A stretch of DNA of 36,497 nt from Poronia punctata (GCA_022579005.1 MU401768.1:1-36497), one strand, 5' to 3'. Shown: positions 23,145 to 33,306, numbered from the stretch's first letter. Notes: generated from the sequence alone by a model not told the origin. Made by a program: numbers and translations.

Positions 23145-23324
23145 GCAGTGGGCCGTATGCGTACGGAAACAAACCATACCGTATCCCGGCAATCGGCCCA
23201 ACAACAACCGCACGGGACGCAACCCGATATTCCAACCCGACCAACTCCAGAAAGTAGTGGCCGACTGAGCTATGAGAGTGCATGCAGATAAGACACACAA
23301 ATGCAACGCTCTGGGCCATGTCAT
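22600..23324 (-). other. Possible antisense gene or gene relic under the ankyrin tail
   Basis: Opposite the odd tail of the ankyrin gene the minus strand is open from 23123 down to 22389. It encodes a hydrophobic protein with fungal-like codons (few A-ending codons). A second open stretch upstream, from the ATG at 23324, gives a tryptophan-rich hydrophobic start (M-T-W-P-R-A-L-H-L). A third frame around 23143-22985 also reads as a membrane-like segment (A-L-A-L-D-V-W-F-L-K-P). The three pieces are in different frames and I could not link them by a credible intron: the GTATGG...CTCAG candidate is only 39 bases. It may be a broken membrane-protein gene, a spliced gene, or only complementarity with a basic tail. 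I do not recognise a family. Confidence 0.25.
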
Positions 23325-24058
23325 ACCGGCAATGAAGCAGGGCCGAAGTCGGACAAAACGGACAATGAAATGTGGATTTGACCCTCGCGATACGTTTATA
23401 TACTCACATAGAAAGGTTATCTTTCCTGTGGTGGGTTGTAGAGGGGGGATTCCGGCATCTTCTTCTTGGCCCGACTATGGCACTTTTTACTGCGTCCAGT
23501 ATAGACCTCGACTTTAGTTATCTCAAGTAAAACAATTTGTATAACCATACAAAAAAAAACGACTTGAAGGACTTCGGAGATGAGACCGCGGTTTGTCGGT
23601 GCAGAGAGTGGCTCGGGTTAATGACCGAGACAGACCGAGGAGGCGTGATGATTGCGTGTACGTGATGTAAGCGTAATCTAATGAAGACCTCGTTTTATCA
23701 CGCTTCTTAATGAAGACAAGGGCATAGTAATAGCATCGAATTTCGACGATAGCTCGGTAGGCCCCTGTACCTATCTGCGTATAACTCGAAAGCTAGGAAG
23801 GGCCTCCCCTTTGGGAGAAATCGAAGCCGAAAAACAAAAGGAATAAAAGATAGGGCAGGTTCATACTGCCTAGTTCAGGTTGTTGTGCATTCTTAGTGTT
23901 CTATGCCTGGAATGGTGTTTGATTAAGCGTGAAAAATCTAAAACCTTAAAAAGACCCTAGCCCGTCATTTTGTTACCGCGCTCTTATTACTCGTTACCCC
24001 GTTACCTCAACATGGAAAGCGCCGCAACCATTGTCACTATTCAATCCATCTCCTGAAT
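23145..24058. other. Intergenic region between convergent genes
   Basis: About 900 bases with normal composition. It should hold the 3' ends of the ankyrin gene and of the pyruvate kinase gene. I see no open frame with domain evidence and no tRNA. An A-run stands at 23551-23559. The left ~180 bases may belong to the possible antisense gene. Confidence 0.5.
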
Positions 24059-26071
24059 TTACTCCAACTGGCCTATCCCAAGGTGCGATGGGTCGGCTTT
24101 GACTATGCGAATGGTGTTCGTATTGCCCATGCCGCCTCTCCAACCCTGGACGACCACGACGGTGGCGCCAAGGGTGAGAACGTTGAGCTTGAGCGCCTGG
24201 CTGACACCCCAGCTGATGCGGCGGTCCACATCCTCTTGCCAGTTGACCTTGTCGAAGTCGGGCTTCTTCTCTGGGAATAGGAACGGGTAAACACCACGAT
24301 AGAGGTGGGAGAAACGACTGGCGATGGGGCTACGAGTAATCATAAAGATGGGGCAGACGGGCCGATACTTGCTCAGCAGTCTAGCCGAGTCACCAGAGGT
24401 GGAAAGAACGATGATGCCACCGGCATTAAGATCCAGAGAGGCACGGACAGCGGCCATCGCCACCGACTCGACCACAGAAACCGGGCGCTTAACTAGAGCA
24501 CACAATTCCTCAAAGTGAGTGACATACGAGATGCTGTTTTCAGCTTTGATGCAAGCCTCGTGCATCTCAGAAACGGCCTTATTGGGATAGTCGCCCTTGG
24601 CAGTCTCGCCCTGTAGAGTACAACCGGTTAGTGAGTCATGTCCTGGATGATGCGCGTATCGGGTTGATGGCATCATCGCGTCGAGAATATAATAGCCCTA
24701 TGACAGGGAAAAGCACGGAAGGAATATGTCGCGGCGATTGCGGCGACATTTTGCTTTGATTACTTACAGATAACATGACGCAATCAGCACCGTCTGTGAT
24801 GGCATTTCCGACATCAGATACCTCAGCCCGGGTTGGGCGAGGGTTCTTAATCATACTTTCGAGCTAGCGAGAGTTACGTGTAAGTTCAATGCCTGGAATG
24901 TGCATGGTAGGGGTTTCACACCATTTGCGTAGCACAAATAACCGGCTTTCCAGCCATATTGCACATAGCGATAAGCTTCTTTTGCGCCGCAAAGACTTCT
25001 GCGGCGGGAATTTCGATGCCGAGGTCGCCACGAGCCACCATGACGCCGTCGGTCTCTCGAAGGATCTCGCGGAAGTTGTTGAGACCTTGTCGGTTTTCGA
25101 TCTTGGCAATAATTTGAATGTGCTTGCCTTCCTCTCCGAGGACCTCCCGGATGTCCTTGATGTCCTGGCCACGACGGATGAAGGAAGCGAACACCATGTC
25201 CACATTGTTTTGAACGCCGAACTTTAAATCGTTCTTATCTTTCTCTGAGAGAGCGGGAAGATCGACGTCAGTGTTAGGTAGGTTGACGCCCTTTCGTGAG
25301 CTGATAAAGCCATTGTTCAGGGCCTTGACCTTCACTGTTTTATCGTCGACGACCTCGATGACCTCGAAGGCCAGAATACCATCATCCACATAGATGATAC
25401 GACCGGGTGCGATAACTTTTGTTATGTTTTTGTAATCGACATACCTAATCAATCACGTTAATCTTTTTGTCCAAGTGCAGTATCAGTATTGAGGGGTGGG
25501 TACATGTTCTCGGTGTCGCAAGCTGTAGCATATTGCTCATCGGTGGTGATGTTCAAGATGGTGCCGGCAGAAATGGACAGATCAGCGTCTCCCTTAGTGT
25601 TTCCAGTTCTGATCTCGGGTCCCTTGGTATCAAGGGCGATAGCAACGGGCCGCCCTGGCTGAGCTTTTTCAGCAGCTCGAGCATTGTCGATAACGGACTG
25701 GTGATACTCTGTAGGAACCGTTGTTAGTGCCGGGTGCCGCCCAACAAAAAGAATAGAAGCATCGAAAAGAAGGCAAAGTCTAGCATAAGCAAGCCGTGAT
25801 TTCAAGCAAATAGAGACATGGCAAACTACATACCATAGGAACCGTGGGAGAAATTCATGCGGACCACATTGAGGCCGGCGGTCCGAAGCTTATTGATAGC
25901 CTCAACCGAGTTTGTCTTGGGACCAATTGTGCAGATGATAGATGACCGGCGATAGTTATGCTCTGGGGAGTATGCCGTGTCAAGAGAGGCAAGCCATTCG
26001 AGCTTGTTGGTAATATTGATATGGTCGAGAGCACTGACGGCAATCGACTGCTTCCGTTTGTGTGACGCCAT
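24059..26071 (-). CDS. Pyruvate kinase, five exons
   Basis: Exons on the minus strand are 26071-25834, 25708-25504, 25444-24922, 24863-24768 and 24610-24059, joined by GT...AG introns of 125, 59, 58 and 157 bp. CTAAC branch points are clear in introns 1 and 4. The product has 537 residues; fungal pyruvate kinases have about 500-530. It converts phosphoenolpyruvate and ADP to pyruvate and ATP in cytosolic glycolysis. Conserved sites are present: R71 and N73/S75 in [10 protein letters not shown]106-T107-K-G, K262 and E264 in A-K-I-E-N, D288 in A-R-G-D-L-G, T320 in C-A-T-Q-M, and W478 of the effector domain. The start is the first ATG after an in-frame TAA at 26084-26086. The effector loop reads S-T-S-G-D-S (423-429 region). 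Whether this is the main glycolytic enzyme or a paralogue cannot be told here. Confidence 0.93.
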
Positions 26072-26388
26072 TGCCGGGTCGGGTTATAGCTGTGTCGGAC
26101 ACCTATGTCAGCGAGTTGGAGGATGGAGCGAGAACGCCGGTGAGATAGGAATAGGTGGATTATCATCCTAAAGATAATGGGACGTTGTGCCAACACCTCG
26201 AGAAACCTGCCACGCCGACGAACTCAAACGTGCACGATGCACGCGGCTCAATAAACTCAAATACAGGCAGGAGCATCGTTCTACCTTGCACAAGTATAGA
26301 ACATGTAGAAATAGGCATAGCACGCTTGACAAGTTTAATGAGAAACACGAAAGAGCAAGAGAGTCAAGGCCTGGACGAAACACAGATT

Positions 26389-26400
26389 GGGGGGGGGGGG
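26389..26400. repeat. Homopolymer run of 12 G
   Basis: Twelve G on the + strand, so a C run in the presumed kinase 5' leader. Length may be uncertain for sequencing reasons. Confidence 0.9.
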
Positions 26401-27173
26401 TTCATGCCTTGTGGAAAATATGTGCTCGGCTACAGTATATGCCTTGACGGAGGCTTGCGTATATCTGCAGACTTCGTAGAAGGGGAGCGAAACGTAATGC
26501 AGATGAACTTGAATACGTACTTTGAACCTCGAAATTGAGAGACTGAAACCGTGTCGACTAGGAAGCACAAAAGTGAAAGGAAGACTCTGGTTGTATGGGG
26601 ATAGAGGGGAGAAGAGGGGCGTTTTGTCCCGTATTTGTAGTATGTAGGAGGGCGGTGGGATGGTACTCGAGGAAATCTAGTCCAGAGCGATTTGAGGGAA
26701 TTGTCGACAGCCTGCTGCCGGTTGTCCGTCCTTCTTAAGGGCAAAGGTGAGCACAAATGGGCGAGGCTTTTGAACTTTTGGACGGGGGCCAAAAGAAAAG
26801 AGGAAAAAGTGCCTCAGCTTTTATCAATCCTGCATTTGGGATGCCTCCTGCCATCCTGCCCTGAACCCTCTCTCATGCTGTGGCCTGCCTACGACCTGCC
26901 TGCGACCTGCCCCTCCTCTTCAGGCCCCTCCTTTTTTCGGGGCCCATTCCTCTTTGCAAAGTTTCAAATTTGGCCCATTCACTGCCATTGCCCAAGGGTC
27001 CTGTTTCAGAACCCCTCCAAGACATTTTAGTCGTTACTTTTAGATCTCTCAGCACCTCTCGGCGCGCCAGTAGAAGAACGTGTAGTGCTGGAGGCCCCGC
27101 CATTGGGTAAAATTAGCTGTGATAAGGCCGATATATTCCCATTTTAGGTAACAGTCTTACCAAAGCCCCGATA

Positions 27174-27190
27174 AGTTGATATTATCAACT
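27174..27190. promoter_or_regulatory. 17-bp palindrome AGTTGATA-T-TATCAACT
   Basis: Perfect 8-bp arms around a central T, with a further direct copy of the half-site (AGTTGATAG) at 27196-27204. It lies about 670 bases upstream of the DUF1748 start and 1.1 kb from the kinase start. GATA-type factors read (T)GATA/TATC cores, and each arm holds one, so binding by a GATA factor is possible but not shown. Confidence 0.35.
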
Positions 27191-27864
27191 CAAGGAGTTG
27201 ATAGTGGGTCTAATGTGAGAGATACAACACTATAGTTTGACAGATCCGTTAGTAAAGTGGAACGGGTACGTGGGGGCAGATCCACCCACTCAGCGCCCGG
27301 GCTATACCCAGGTTAGTTAGATAGGTTCTGTACGAGTACCTAGGCTGGACGTGTACACTGTACAGAGGGATGTGCGGCTGGCTGATGGTAATCAGAGACC
27401 AAGACGGATGATTCCTCTTCAGGCTACCTTCCCAGTACGTACCTCATGCTCCTGCCACCCTACTCGTACTCACCTTACTAAGTTAACCTCCTGAGTCCTC
27501 ACCGGGCTCCTCCATTTGAATGACTACGAGTAGGTACCTCCCTACTCGTACATCCCTGTAGGTACCTTACCGTAAAAGTACAGGGTCTAGCCTAAGGTTA
27601 GGTAACCTACGAGTAGATAAGCTGCTTGGAAGCTGCCATCGGGTCAACGCTCCCCATCTGACCACATCATGGGCCTTTTTTTCTACACAAGACATCACGC
27701 CATCAATACATCATCGAATTAAGACCCCCCAGACCTGCTAGTCAGGGTGTTCAACACCTTCGCATACCTATCTCTTCATCTGTAAAGCGGCCAGCACGTT
27801 CCCCCATTACTCGCGATAGTAGAACCCTCGGGTCATTGGCCAACCTTTTAAGTCGCCTATCAAG

Positions 27865-28494
27865 ATGGTAAGTCTTCCCTCCTGACATTACCATGGCCTC
27901 TGGTATTCTCTTTGTGCGCAAAAAGCTTCCGAGCCGATTCCGACAAGAGAATCCTTTTATGTCTCCAGTCCAGCTGTCTGGTCGAGCCTGCTGAATTCTG
28001 AACATCACTTTTCAGTTCCTCAACTTGCTGACATTTGGCCTTTGGGGAAAGCTCACAAGATTGGGCCATTATGCCATTGACGCGGTACTAGGTACGTTGC
28101 CTATTGGATTCTGTTGTTTCGATGCCGGCCCCGATTAAGGGCTATTAACACCTCACTTGCTCGTAGTCTCGACGATTCTCGCGGGCATGCGACGCTCGAC
28201 CGGTCTTACGTGAGTTCCTACCATATTTACCACCCCAGTCAGGCAACCGGCGAAGCATAGGCACATGCCTCAGCAGCCGGCTAGGCTGGGAAGAAAACAT
28301 AAGGTGGCTTTGTCGAACAAGCAAGCAGGCTGACCGTAGCCCGTAACCGCCGCGCCAGTGTCAAACCCGAACGTATACACGAGAGCAGCGAGGTGAATAA
28401 ATGGGTGAACAAATACCTTGGTGTTGGTGAATGGGTATTGGATCAGTCGGTTGCCTTTGCTGGATCTAGCAAGTATTTTGAACGAAGCCGATAG
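27865..28494 (+). CDS. DUF1748 family small protein, four exons
   Basis: Exons are 27865-27867 (the ATG alone), 28016-28091, 28167-28209 and 28359-28494. Introns of 148, 75 and 149 bp start GTAAGT, GTACGT and GTGAGT and end CAG, TAG and CAG. The product has 85 residues. It contains the family core G-H-Y-A-I-D-A-V-L-V-S-T-I-L-A-G-M-R-R-S, then G-L-T, and ends with the highly conserved K-Y-L-G-V-G-E-W-V, D-Q-S-V-A-F-A-G-S-S-K-Y-F-E-R. This matches DUF1748, a fungus-wide family of unknown function; a budding-yeast member is YKL018C-A. One hydrophobic segment (~20-35) may be membrane-associated. The acceptor of intron 3 was chosen because it keeps frame and continues the family pattern; exons 1-3 and the C-terminus are firm. 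An intron directly after the start codon is unusual. Confidence 0.88.
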
Positions 28495-29598
28495 CTTGGT
28501 TTCCTTTGCTCGTCGGCCTGGCGGATATTCGACATGATCTTGATATGAACGACCCGCTAAGTACATTCGAGTGGGGATTGTCAGCTCCCGACAAAGATAA
28601 AGGCTCATACCACTATGGCTGAGACTCCTACCTACCTATTCACATAGCGAACAATCTAGCGACGGCAAATATACGGATAACTTTAGTTCATGGGAAGGCG
28701 AGGACGTCCTCAGTAACGCGCTTATATGGTGGGCTCCGGTACAGATCCTTAGAGTCTGGGGAAGAGGCTGTGGGAGTTATTTACCAAGCCAATTCCCCTG
28801 AAGAACGGCAGAACCTAGAGTCATGGGAAGGGTGGTCATAGCCGCCAGGCTCAGAGCGTTGGGACTTATATGACGGTGTTTGTGTAGGATACGGGTACAA
28901 GGACAAGTTAGCAAAAGAAACTGTAACTAATCTAATTGGCGCAAGTTCACCGCAGAGCGTACAAGTGTTACTATGAGCACTCGACTTACAGGAGTCTGGC
29001 GACAAGCCCAGGGATATACAGGCAGCGAGTCCCAATCTTTGCAAATGGACGACAACGTAGCCGACCTTTGCCGACATTGCCCACTTACAAGTACCCCATT
29101 GCGCCGCCTAATAAAAGCGATAAGTGATGTTCCCCTTTACAGGTTGAGGAACAAATCTACTTTACACACACATACTTCTTAATCACCTTTACTAGATTTG
29201 TGACTATGTACCTAACCTAGGCAGGTAGTTATAGAACTCAATTGACCCAAAATCTCTAGCCGTCATATCATGCGCGCAAACCCCTCGCCGCCTCGTCACG
29301 ATCATGGTCTCCCATATATTATAGCCGCGGCATGTCAAGGAGTAAAGAACTCGCCGTTTTTGAGAAACCATAGTAGAAACCAGGGAAATGTGGCACACAA
29401 GAAAAATATAGCTGGCCAGATGGTAAAATTACAAAAACAATCAACCGCCTTCGATTTGCGTAAGAACAATGAACTAGTAGTGGGATAAGACTTTGACAGA
29501 AACCCAACTTTGTTGTTTGTGAGCAACATTTACAGGGTGCAAGCGATGACCATGGTTCCTCGCAGCTATTTGTGGATTCCCCTTTGTTGTTAGAGTTT
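28495..29598. other. Intergenic region between convergent genes
   Basis: About 1.1 kb between the DUF1748 stop and the stop of the coiled-coil gene. Short frames on both strands (for example 28781-29077 and 28936-29182) overlap one another and have no domain or codon support. It should hold both 3' untranslated regions. I see no RNA gene. Confidence 0.5.
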
Positions 29599-31725
29599 TT
29601 AACCGACATGATCATTCTCGGCCAACAAATCAGGGGGTACTTCGTTAGCACTGCTCTCTCTGCTCAGTTGATGACGTTTCTTCGGTCCCTGCTCTTCATT
29701 ATGCCGGGGGTGTCTTACTTCTCTGGCGTCGCCTTCCGCCAGCTCGGCCATGGCAGTTCTCACATCCATCCCTTCGTTTCTGGGCATGGGCGACGGGCTG
29801 TGCATGGACAAGAACTCCCGGGGAACGTCATTATGCTCGTCGTCGCTTCCCGCACGAGGACCCCCGGCGAATCCCTGTGCCTCTCCATCACCCGTCTCTG
29901 CGAAAGTCTTGCGCCATAGCTTGTTAGTCCTATCCTGCCGAGGGATCGTACTCCTAGCAAGATCACTCCCCATGCCTTTGTCGTCCTCTACGGCCGGCAA
30001 GTGATCTTCAATACGTCCATCGAGAAGCATCGGAGACAGTGGCGTGACTAGGCCGTCCGATAGCCCGACAGCGTGGAGAGTATCCCCTAGCTGCCTCTTT
30101 AGTCGGTGAAAGTAATCGACCTCGGCACTCAGAGCTGTGACGAGGAGCTTCCAACCCTTCCCAGTCGTGAAGTCGTGAAGATCCTCTAGTTCTTTGGCCA
30201 TCTTTTTGCACATTGCATATTGTCTTGTCAAGGTTTCGGTCATCTCGTCAAGATCGGACTTTTGCTGCCTTGATGAAGCCCTTGAGATAATATTAAGTGC
30301 CAACTTCAAACGTCGATCATGTCCCTCTAGGCGGCCAAGCACATCCTGCCATAATTGCGTGCCCTCGTACAGCGCAGCGCGCTCCTCGTCTACGGACGCC
30401 TTCCGTAGCTCCAGGAATTGCATTTCTCCTTCCCACCAATCCTGGGCCATCGGTAACGTCCGCCTCTCCGGCCGTAATGAAAGAAATTCGAAGCCAGAAA
30501 CATGCTGGCCCAATAGGGACTGAAGTTCCGCGTCTCGTGCCATAAATGCTTCAAGTTCCAAAACGGCTATTTCGGGATAATCCATGATGTTCTTGATACT
30601 TCTGTCGCATTCGTTTAGCGCGCCTCTGTAGCCGCTGAGTTCCGAATCCCTGGCGCTTTTCGCTTCCGCGATTCTACCTTCTAGTTCAGTTTTGGTGCGC
30701 TTTAAATCCCTGAGCTTCTCCTCCAGCCGGAGAATATCGTCACAAACTTCGCCGTATCGGTGCTCCATATTTCTGATCTCCATTCTTTGTGGCTGGTCAT
30801 TGTCTGACTCGATGGCTTTCATCTCGGCGACGACAGAGTTTCGTTTTGTCGACAAGTCCAGCAGCCTTGACAACGCTTCTTTGCGTTGTGCAAGTGCCGC
30901 CACGATGTAGGTATTTTCCTCCGCCTTCAAATCTAACAACTGGTTCATACAGCGCAGAATGCCAAAACGTGCTTCTTGTTTCGACAAATATCTCTTCTTA
31001 GGCTGGCGCACAGGCACAATGTGTCCGTGCGACGTGTTGGGCTCGGGTGATTCCAGGGGTGGTGCGACATCGTCACCAGAAGAGGTGTCAGCCAAATGTT
31101 TCTCTAGTGCATAGTCCTGGGCGTCCAATAGATTCTGGAGTTCTTGTTCTATTTGGCGCTCGCGCCTCTCTAATATTCTAAAGCTCTGGTCAACTTTGCT
31201 CGCCGGTGCTCGCTCTGAAAACGGTGCGCGAGCTTGAAACATGCTCTGGAAAAAGGATAGATGGGTTCTCTCGTTTCCCGTATAGCGTTCGTGAGGTCTG
31301 TTGAGAAAGGATGGACGCCAGATCCCTGGTATCAATTTCTCCTCGCGTTCGTCGTATCCTTTTCTTCCTACCTTGAAGTCGTGGTTCCCACCTCCGTTTC
31401 CACTAGGCAAGTAAGACGGGTCTTGAAATGATACAGACGTGTTTGTTCCATCGCCACTGCTTTTATTCGCATCTACCGGATTAGCCCCGTCCCGCACGCT
31501 ACTGCTGGGGCCGGCACCCAAGAAGTCATTCACTAGTATGGCCTTGTCGGGTCGGGGGCTTAGTTCGGCGAGGGTGTGTCCATCGACAGAGTGGGAAAGG
31601 GGCGATGTAGGATACCATAGCATGCTGCCATTATCATGGCGGCGCTTCGAAAACAAGTCTTTGGTAAAGCTCATGGTCGTGTACACAGGTTGTTCAACCG
31701 AATTAAAAGAGGCTATATTCAGCAT
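29599..31725 (-). CDS. Coiled-coil protein, probably Atg28-related
   Basis: One uninterrupted frame of 708 residues from the ATG at 31725. The ATG at 31674 (Met18, M-S-F-T-K) has a better context (A at -3) and would give 691. The N-terminal ~175 residues are disordered. A helix with E-R-R-E-R-Q-I-E-Q-E-L-Q-N-L-L-D-A-Q (~186-203) is followed by an acidic linker, then V-P-V-R-Q-P-K-K-R (~237-245) and a helical block to ~285. Coiled coil covers ~290-370. Segments around 452-475 and 522-548 (G-W-K-L-L-V-T-A-L-S-A-E-V) are helical, and the tail is charged and disordered. The arrangement and these motifs resemble my recollection of Pezizomycotina Atg28-like autophagy proteins. Yeast (Pichia) Atg28 is a coiled-coil factor for micropexophagy. 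Function here is inferred; the gene itself is well supported. Confidence 0.75.
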   Translation of the reverse strand: MLNIASFNSVEQPVYTTMSFTKDLFSKRRHDNGSMLWYPTSPLSHSVDGHTLAELSPRPDKAILVNDFLGAGPSSSVRDGANPVDANKSSGDGTNTSVSFQDPSYLPSGNGGGNHDFKVGRKGYDEREEKLIPGIWRPSFLNRPHERYTGNERTHLSFFQSMFQARAPFSERAPASKVDQSFRILERRERQIEQELQNLLDAQDYALEKHLADTSSGDDVAPPLESPEPNTSHGHIVPVRQPKKRYLSKQEARFGILRCMNQLLDLKAEENTYIVAALAQRKEALSRLLDLSTKRNSVVAEMKAIESDNDQPQRMEIRNMEHRYGEVCDDILRLEEKLRDLKRTKTELEGRIAEAKSARDSELSGYRGALNECDRSIKNIMDYPEIAVLELEAFMARDAELQSLLGQHVSGFEFLSLRPERRTLPMAQDWWEGEMQFLELRKASVDEERAALYEGTQLWQDVLGRLEGHDRRLKLALNIISRASSRQQKSDLDEMTETLTRQYAMCKKMAKELEDLHDFTTGKGWKLLVTALSAEVDYFHRLKRQLGDTLHAVGLSDGLVTPLSPMLLDGRIEDHLPAVEDDKGMGSDLARSTIPRQDRTNKLWRKTFAETGDGEAQGFAGGPRAGSDDEHNDVPREFLSMHSPSPMPRNEGMDVRTAMAELAEGDAREVRHPRHNEEQGPKKRHQLSRESSANEVPPDLLAENDHVG

Positions 31726-31804
31726 CCGCGAGATGCCCAGTATAGTAGCCGCGGCAGCAGAAGAACCCTGGTTTGAGTTTGATGACCCGGCTTACGAACC
31801 TAGG

Positions 31805-31830
31805 TTGTCAAGTAGTGCTTGACAAGCACT
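31805..31830. repeat. Two overlapping palindromes
   Basis: TTGTCAAG at 31805-31812 pairs with CTTGACAA at 31818-31825 across a 5-base loop. AGTGCTTG at 31814-31821 pairs with CAAGCACT at 31823-31830 around a single A. The two structures share bases and exclude each other. It lies 80-130 bases upstream of the coiled-coil gene start. Confidence 0.7.
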
Positions 31831-31993
31831 TCTTAGATTTTGTTTTGTTGAGCAGTGTGTCAAAGATGATTTGCCTCCTAAGACAACAACCGAAAGAGAC
31901 AAAATCAAAACGAATATTTCTTATAATAAGGGAAAAGGTACCTGATCCCACATGTCACGCGCTATGATCAGGCATTGGCAACGGCCTCATGCA

Positions 31994-32097
31994 GGCTGTA
32001 GGAATTGTGCGTGTAGTAGTAGTAGAATTTTATCTATCTTAGGTGGGTCCGGGCTAACTAGAATGGCACGACTGTGGCTGCAAGAATTGTGCGTGTA
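31994..32097. repeat. Pair of 22-bp direct repeats, 82 bp apart
   Basis: GGCTGTAGGAATTGTGCG and GGCTGCAAGAATTGTGCG, each followed by TGTA, occur at 31994 and 32076. The two differences are one T/C and one G/A transition. Confidence 0.8.
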
Positions 32098-32173
32098 CCT
32101 AGATGCTATCCCTTATAATCACAGCTTACCTTTAATCCCCACTTATGTGCTTCTGGTCCTACGGTGCTAACGT

Positions 32174-32204
32174 GGTTTAACGTACTAATTAAAGTACGTA
32201 AACC
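32174..32204. repeat. Imperfect inverted repeat at the right island boundary
   Basis: GGTTTAACGTACT and AGTACGTAAACC face each other across AATTAA, with one base missing in the second arm. Base composition drops to strongly AT-rich directly after it, so it may be part of the end of the right-hand repeat element. Confidence 0.55.
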
Positions 32205-33306
32205 TGTGTTAACTAGTACAGAAAACCTGTTAATATATTGTATATAAAGTAAAACTAAAAAAAAGTATTTAAAGGTTTAAAATATATAAAATATAAGTAA
32301 ATACTATACTTAGTACCTACTTTTAATTATTTTATATTGTTTTTTATATATTAGTACTTTTATTTTATATAGTTTACTTATTTTTATACTTAGTAAATTT
32401 ATATTATCTTTTTTGTTAATATAATTGTTTTTAATTATACTTTTACATTTTTTATTACTATTATAAACTTTATTATTATTTTAACTACTTTAGTTAATTT
32501 TAGCTAGCGTTAATAGTTTTTTTTATTTTGCTATAGCATTATTTTATTTATATATTATAAGCTTTTTATAAAATAGCTATTTTTTAAGTATACTAAAAAT
32601 AAGTTAGTATTATTATACTTATTAGTTAATATTATGTTTTTTAAGCTTTAAAGTTAATATATATTGCTTAAATAATAACTAATAATTGCTTAAAAGCTAT
32701 TATAAAAAAATTTAGCTTTATATACTTATTGCTATACTTATAGTATTTAATTTTTAGTATATATTATAAGTATAAATTAATTTTTTTTTTATAAGTAAGC
32801 TTAAATTTAGTTTTAAAACGCTATTGTGCTATTATATTGCTAGCATGCTATTAGTACTTTATAATAAAGCGCTAGCTTTTTTTATACTTTTTACTTTTTT
32901 TTAAATTAGCTTATAAGTATATTTAGTATATTTTATAGCGTTTATATTTTAAAGCAGTTTAGTGCTAAATAAAAAAAAATAACTATTATAACTACTAAGC
33001 TTAAGTATTTAATTATATATTTATATTATAAAAGTAAGTAAAGTAAATAAGTTATAATACTAGTTTATTATAACTTTATAAAATATAATTTTTTTAAAGT
33101 TTTTATTAACTTTTTTAACTTTATTATTACTTTATAAACGTAGCAGCGTTATAAGCTTAAAAATAAACTTATTAAATTTATACTATTTTATTAATTTTAT
33201 ATTTATAAAGCTAGCGCTATTATTATAAACTTATTTTTTAAAAAATTTAAAAATATAGCTTATTTTTATTATTAAAAGCTTAATATTAATAAATCTTATA
33301 TTGCAA

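Larger units (their letters stand above)
26072..27864. promoter_or_regulatory. Shared upstream region of pyruvate kinase (-) and DUF1748 gene (+)
   Basis: A 1.8-kb divergent intergenic region. On the minus strand, 26560-26640 is CT-rich, like the transcription-start regions of highly expressed fungal genes, so the kinase leader may be ~500 bases. A run of 12 C on that strand (26389-26400) lies within it. Frames here (for example 26155-26538 and 26692-27030) have no domain support. A 17-bp palindrome at 27174-27190 is listed separately. From 27300 to 27620 the sequence is full of TAGGTAC/GAGTAC words. Confidence 0.45.
31726..32173 (-). promoter_or_regulatory. Upstream region of the coiled-coil gene, edge of gene island
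   Basis: About 450 bases of normal composition reaching to the AT-rich right block. No gene is visible. It holds overlapping palindromes at 31805-31830 and a pair of 22-bp direct repeats at 31994-32015 and 32076-32097. Confidence 0.4.

Noticed and set aside
24083..25227. Frames on the + strand opposite pyruvate kinase
   Set aside because: They are complementary to conserved kinase exons, which explain the openness.
26155..27110. Several overlapping 60-127-codon frames on both strands upstream of pyruvate kinase
   Set aside because: They overlap each other in different frames and have no domain features. They coincide with the presumed kinase 5' leader and promoter.
29572..31001. Frames on the + strand opposite the coiled-coil gene (for example 29572-29919 and 30194-30523)
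   Set aside because: They are shadows of the long minus-strand coding region, which has the clear domain structure.
20230..32173. tRNA or 5S rRNA genes in the gene island
   Set aside because: I looked for GGTTCRAATCC-type B boxes with a paired A box and found no convincing pair on either strand.
20230..32173. Secondary-metabolite or other functional gene cluster
   Set aside because: The four supported genes have unrelated roles and mixed orientations with ~1-kb gaps; no backbone enzyme, transporter or pathway regulator is present.
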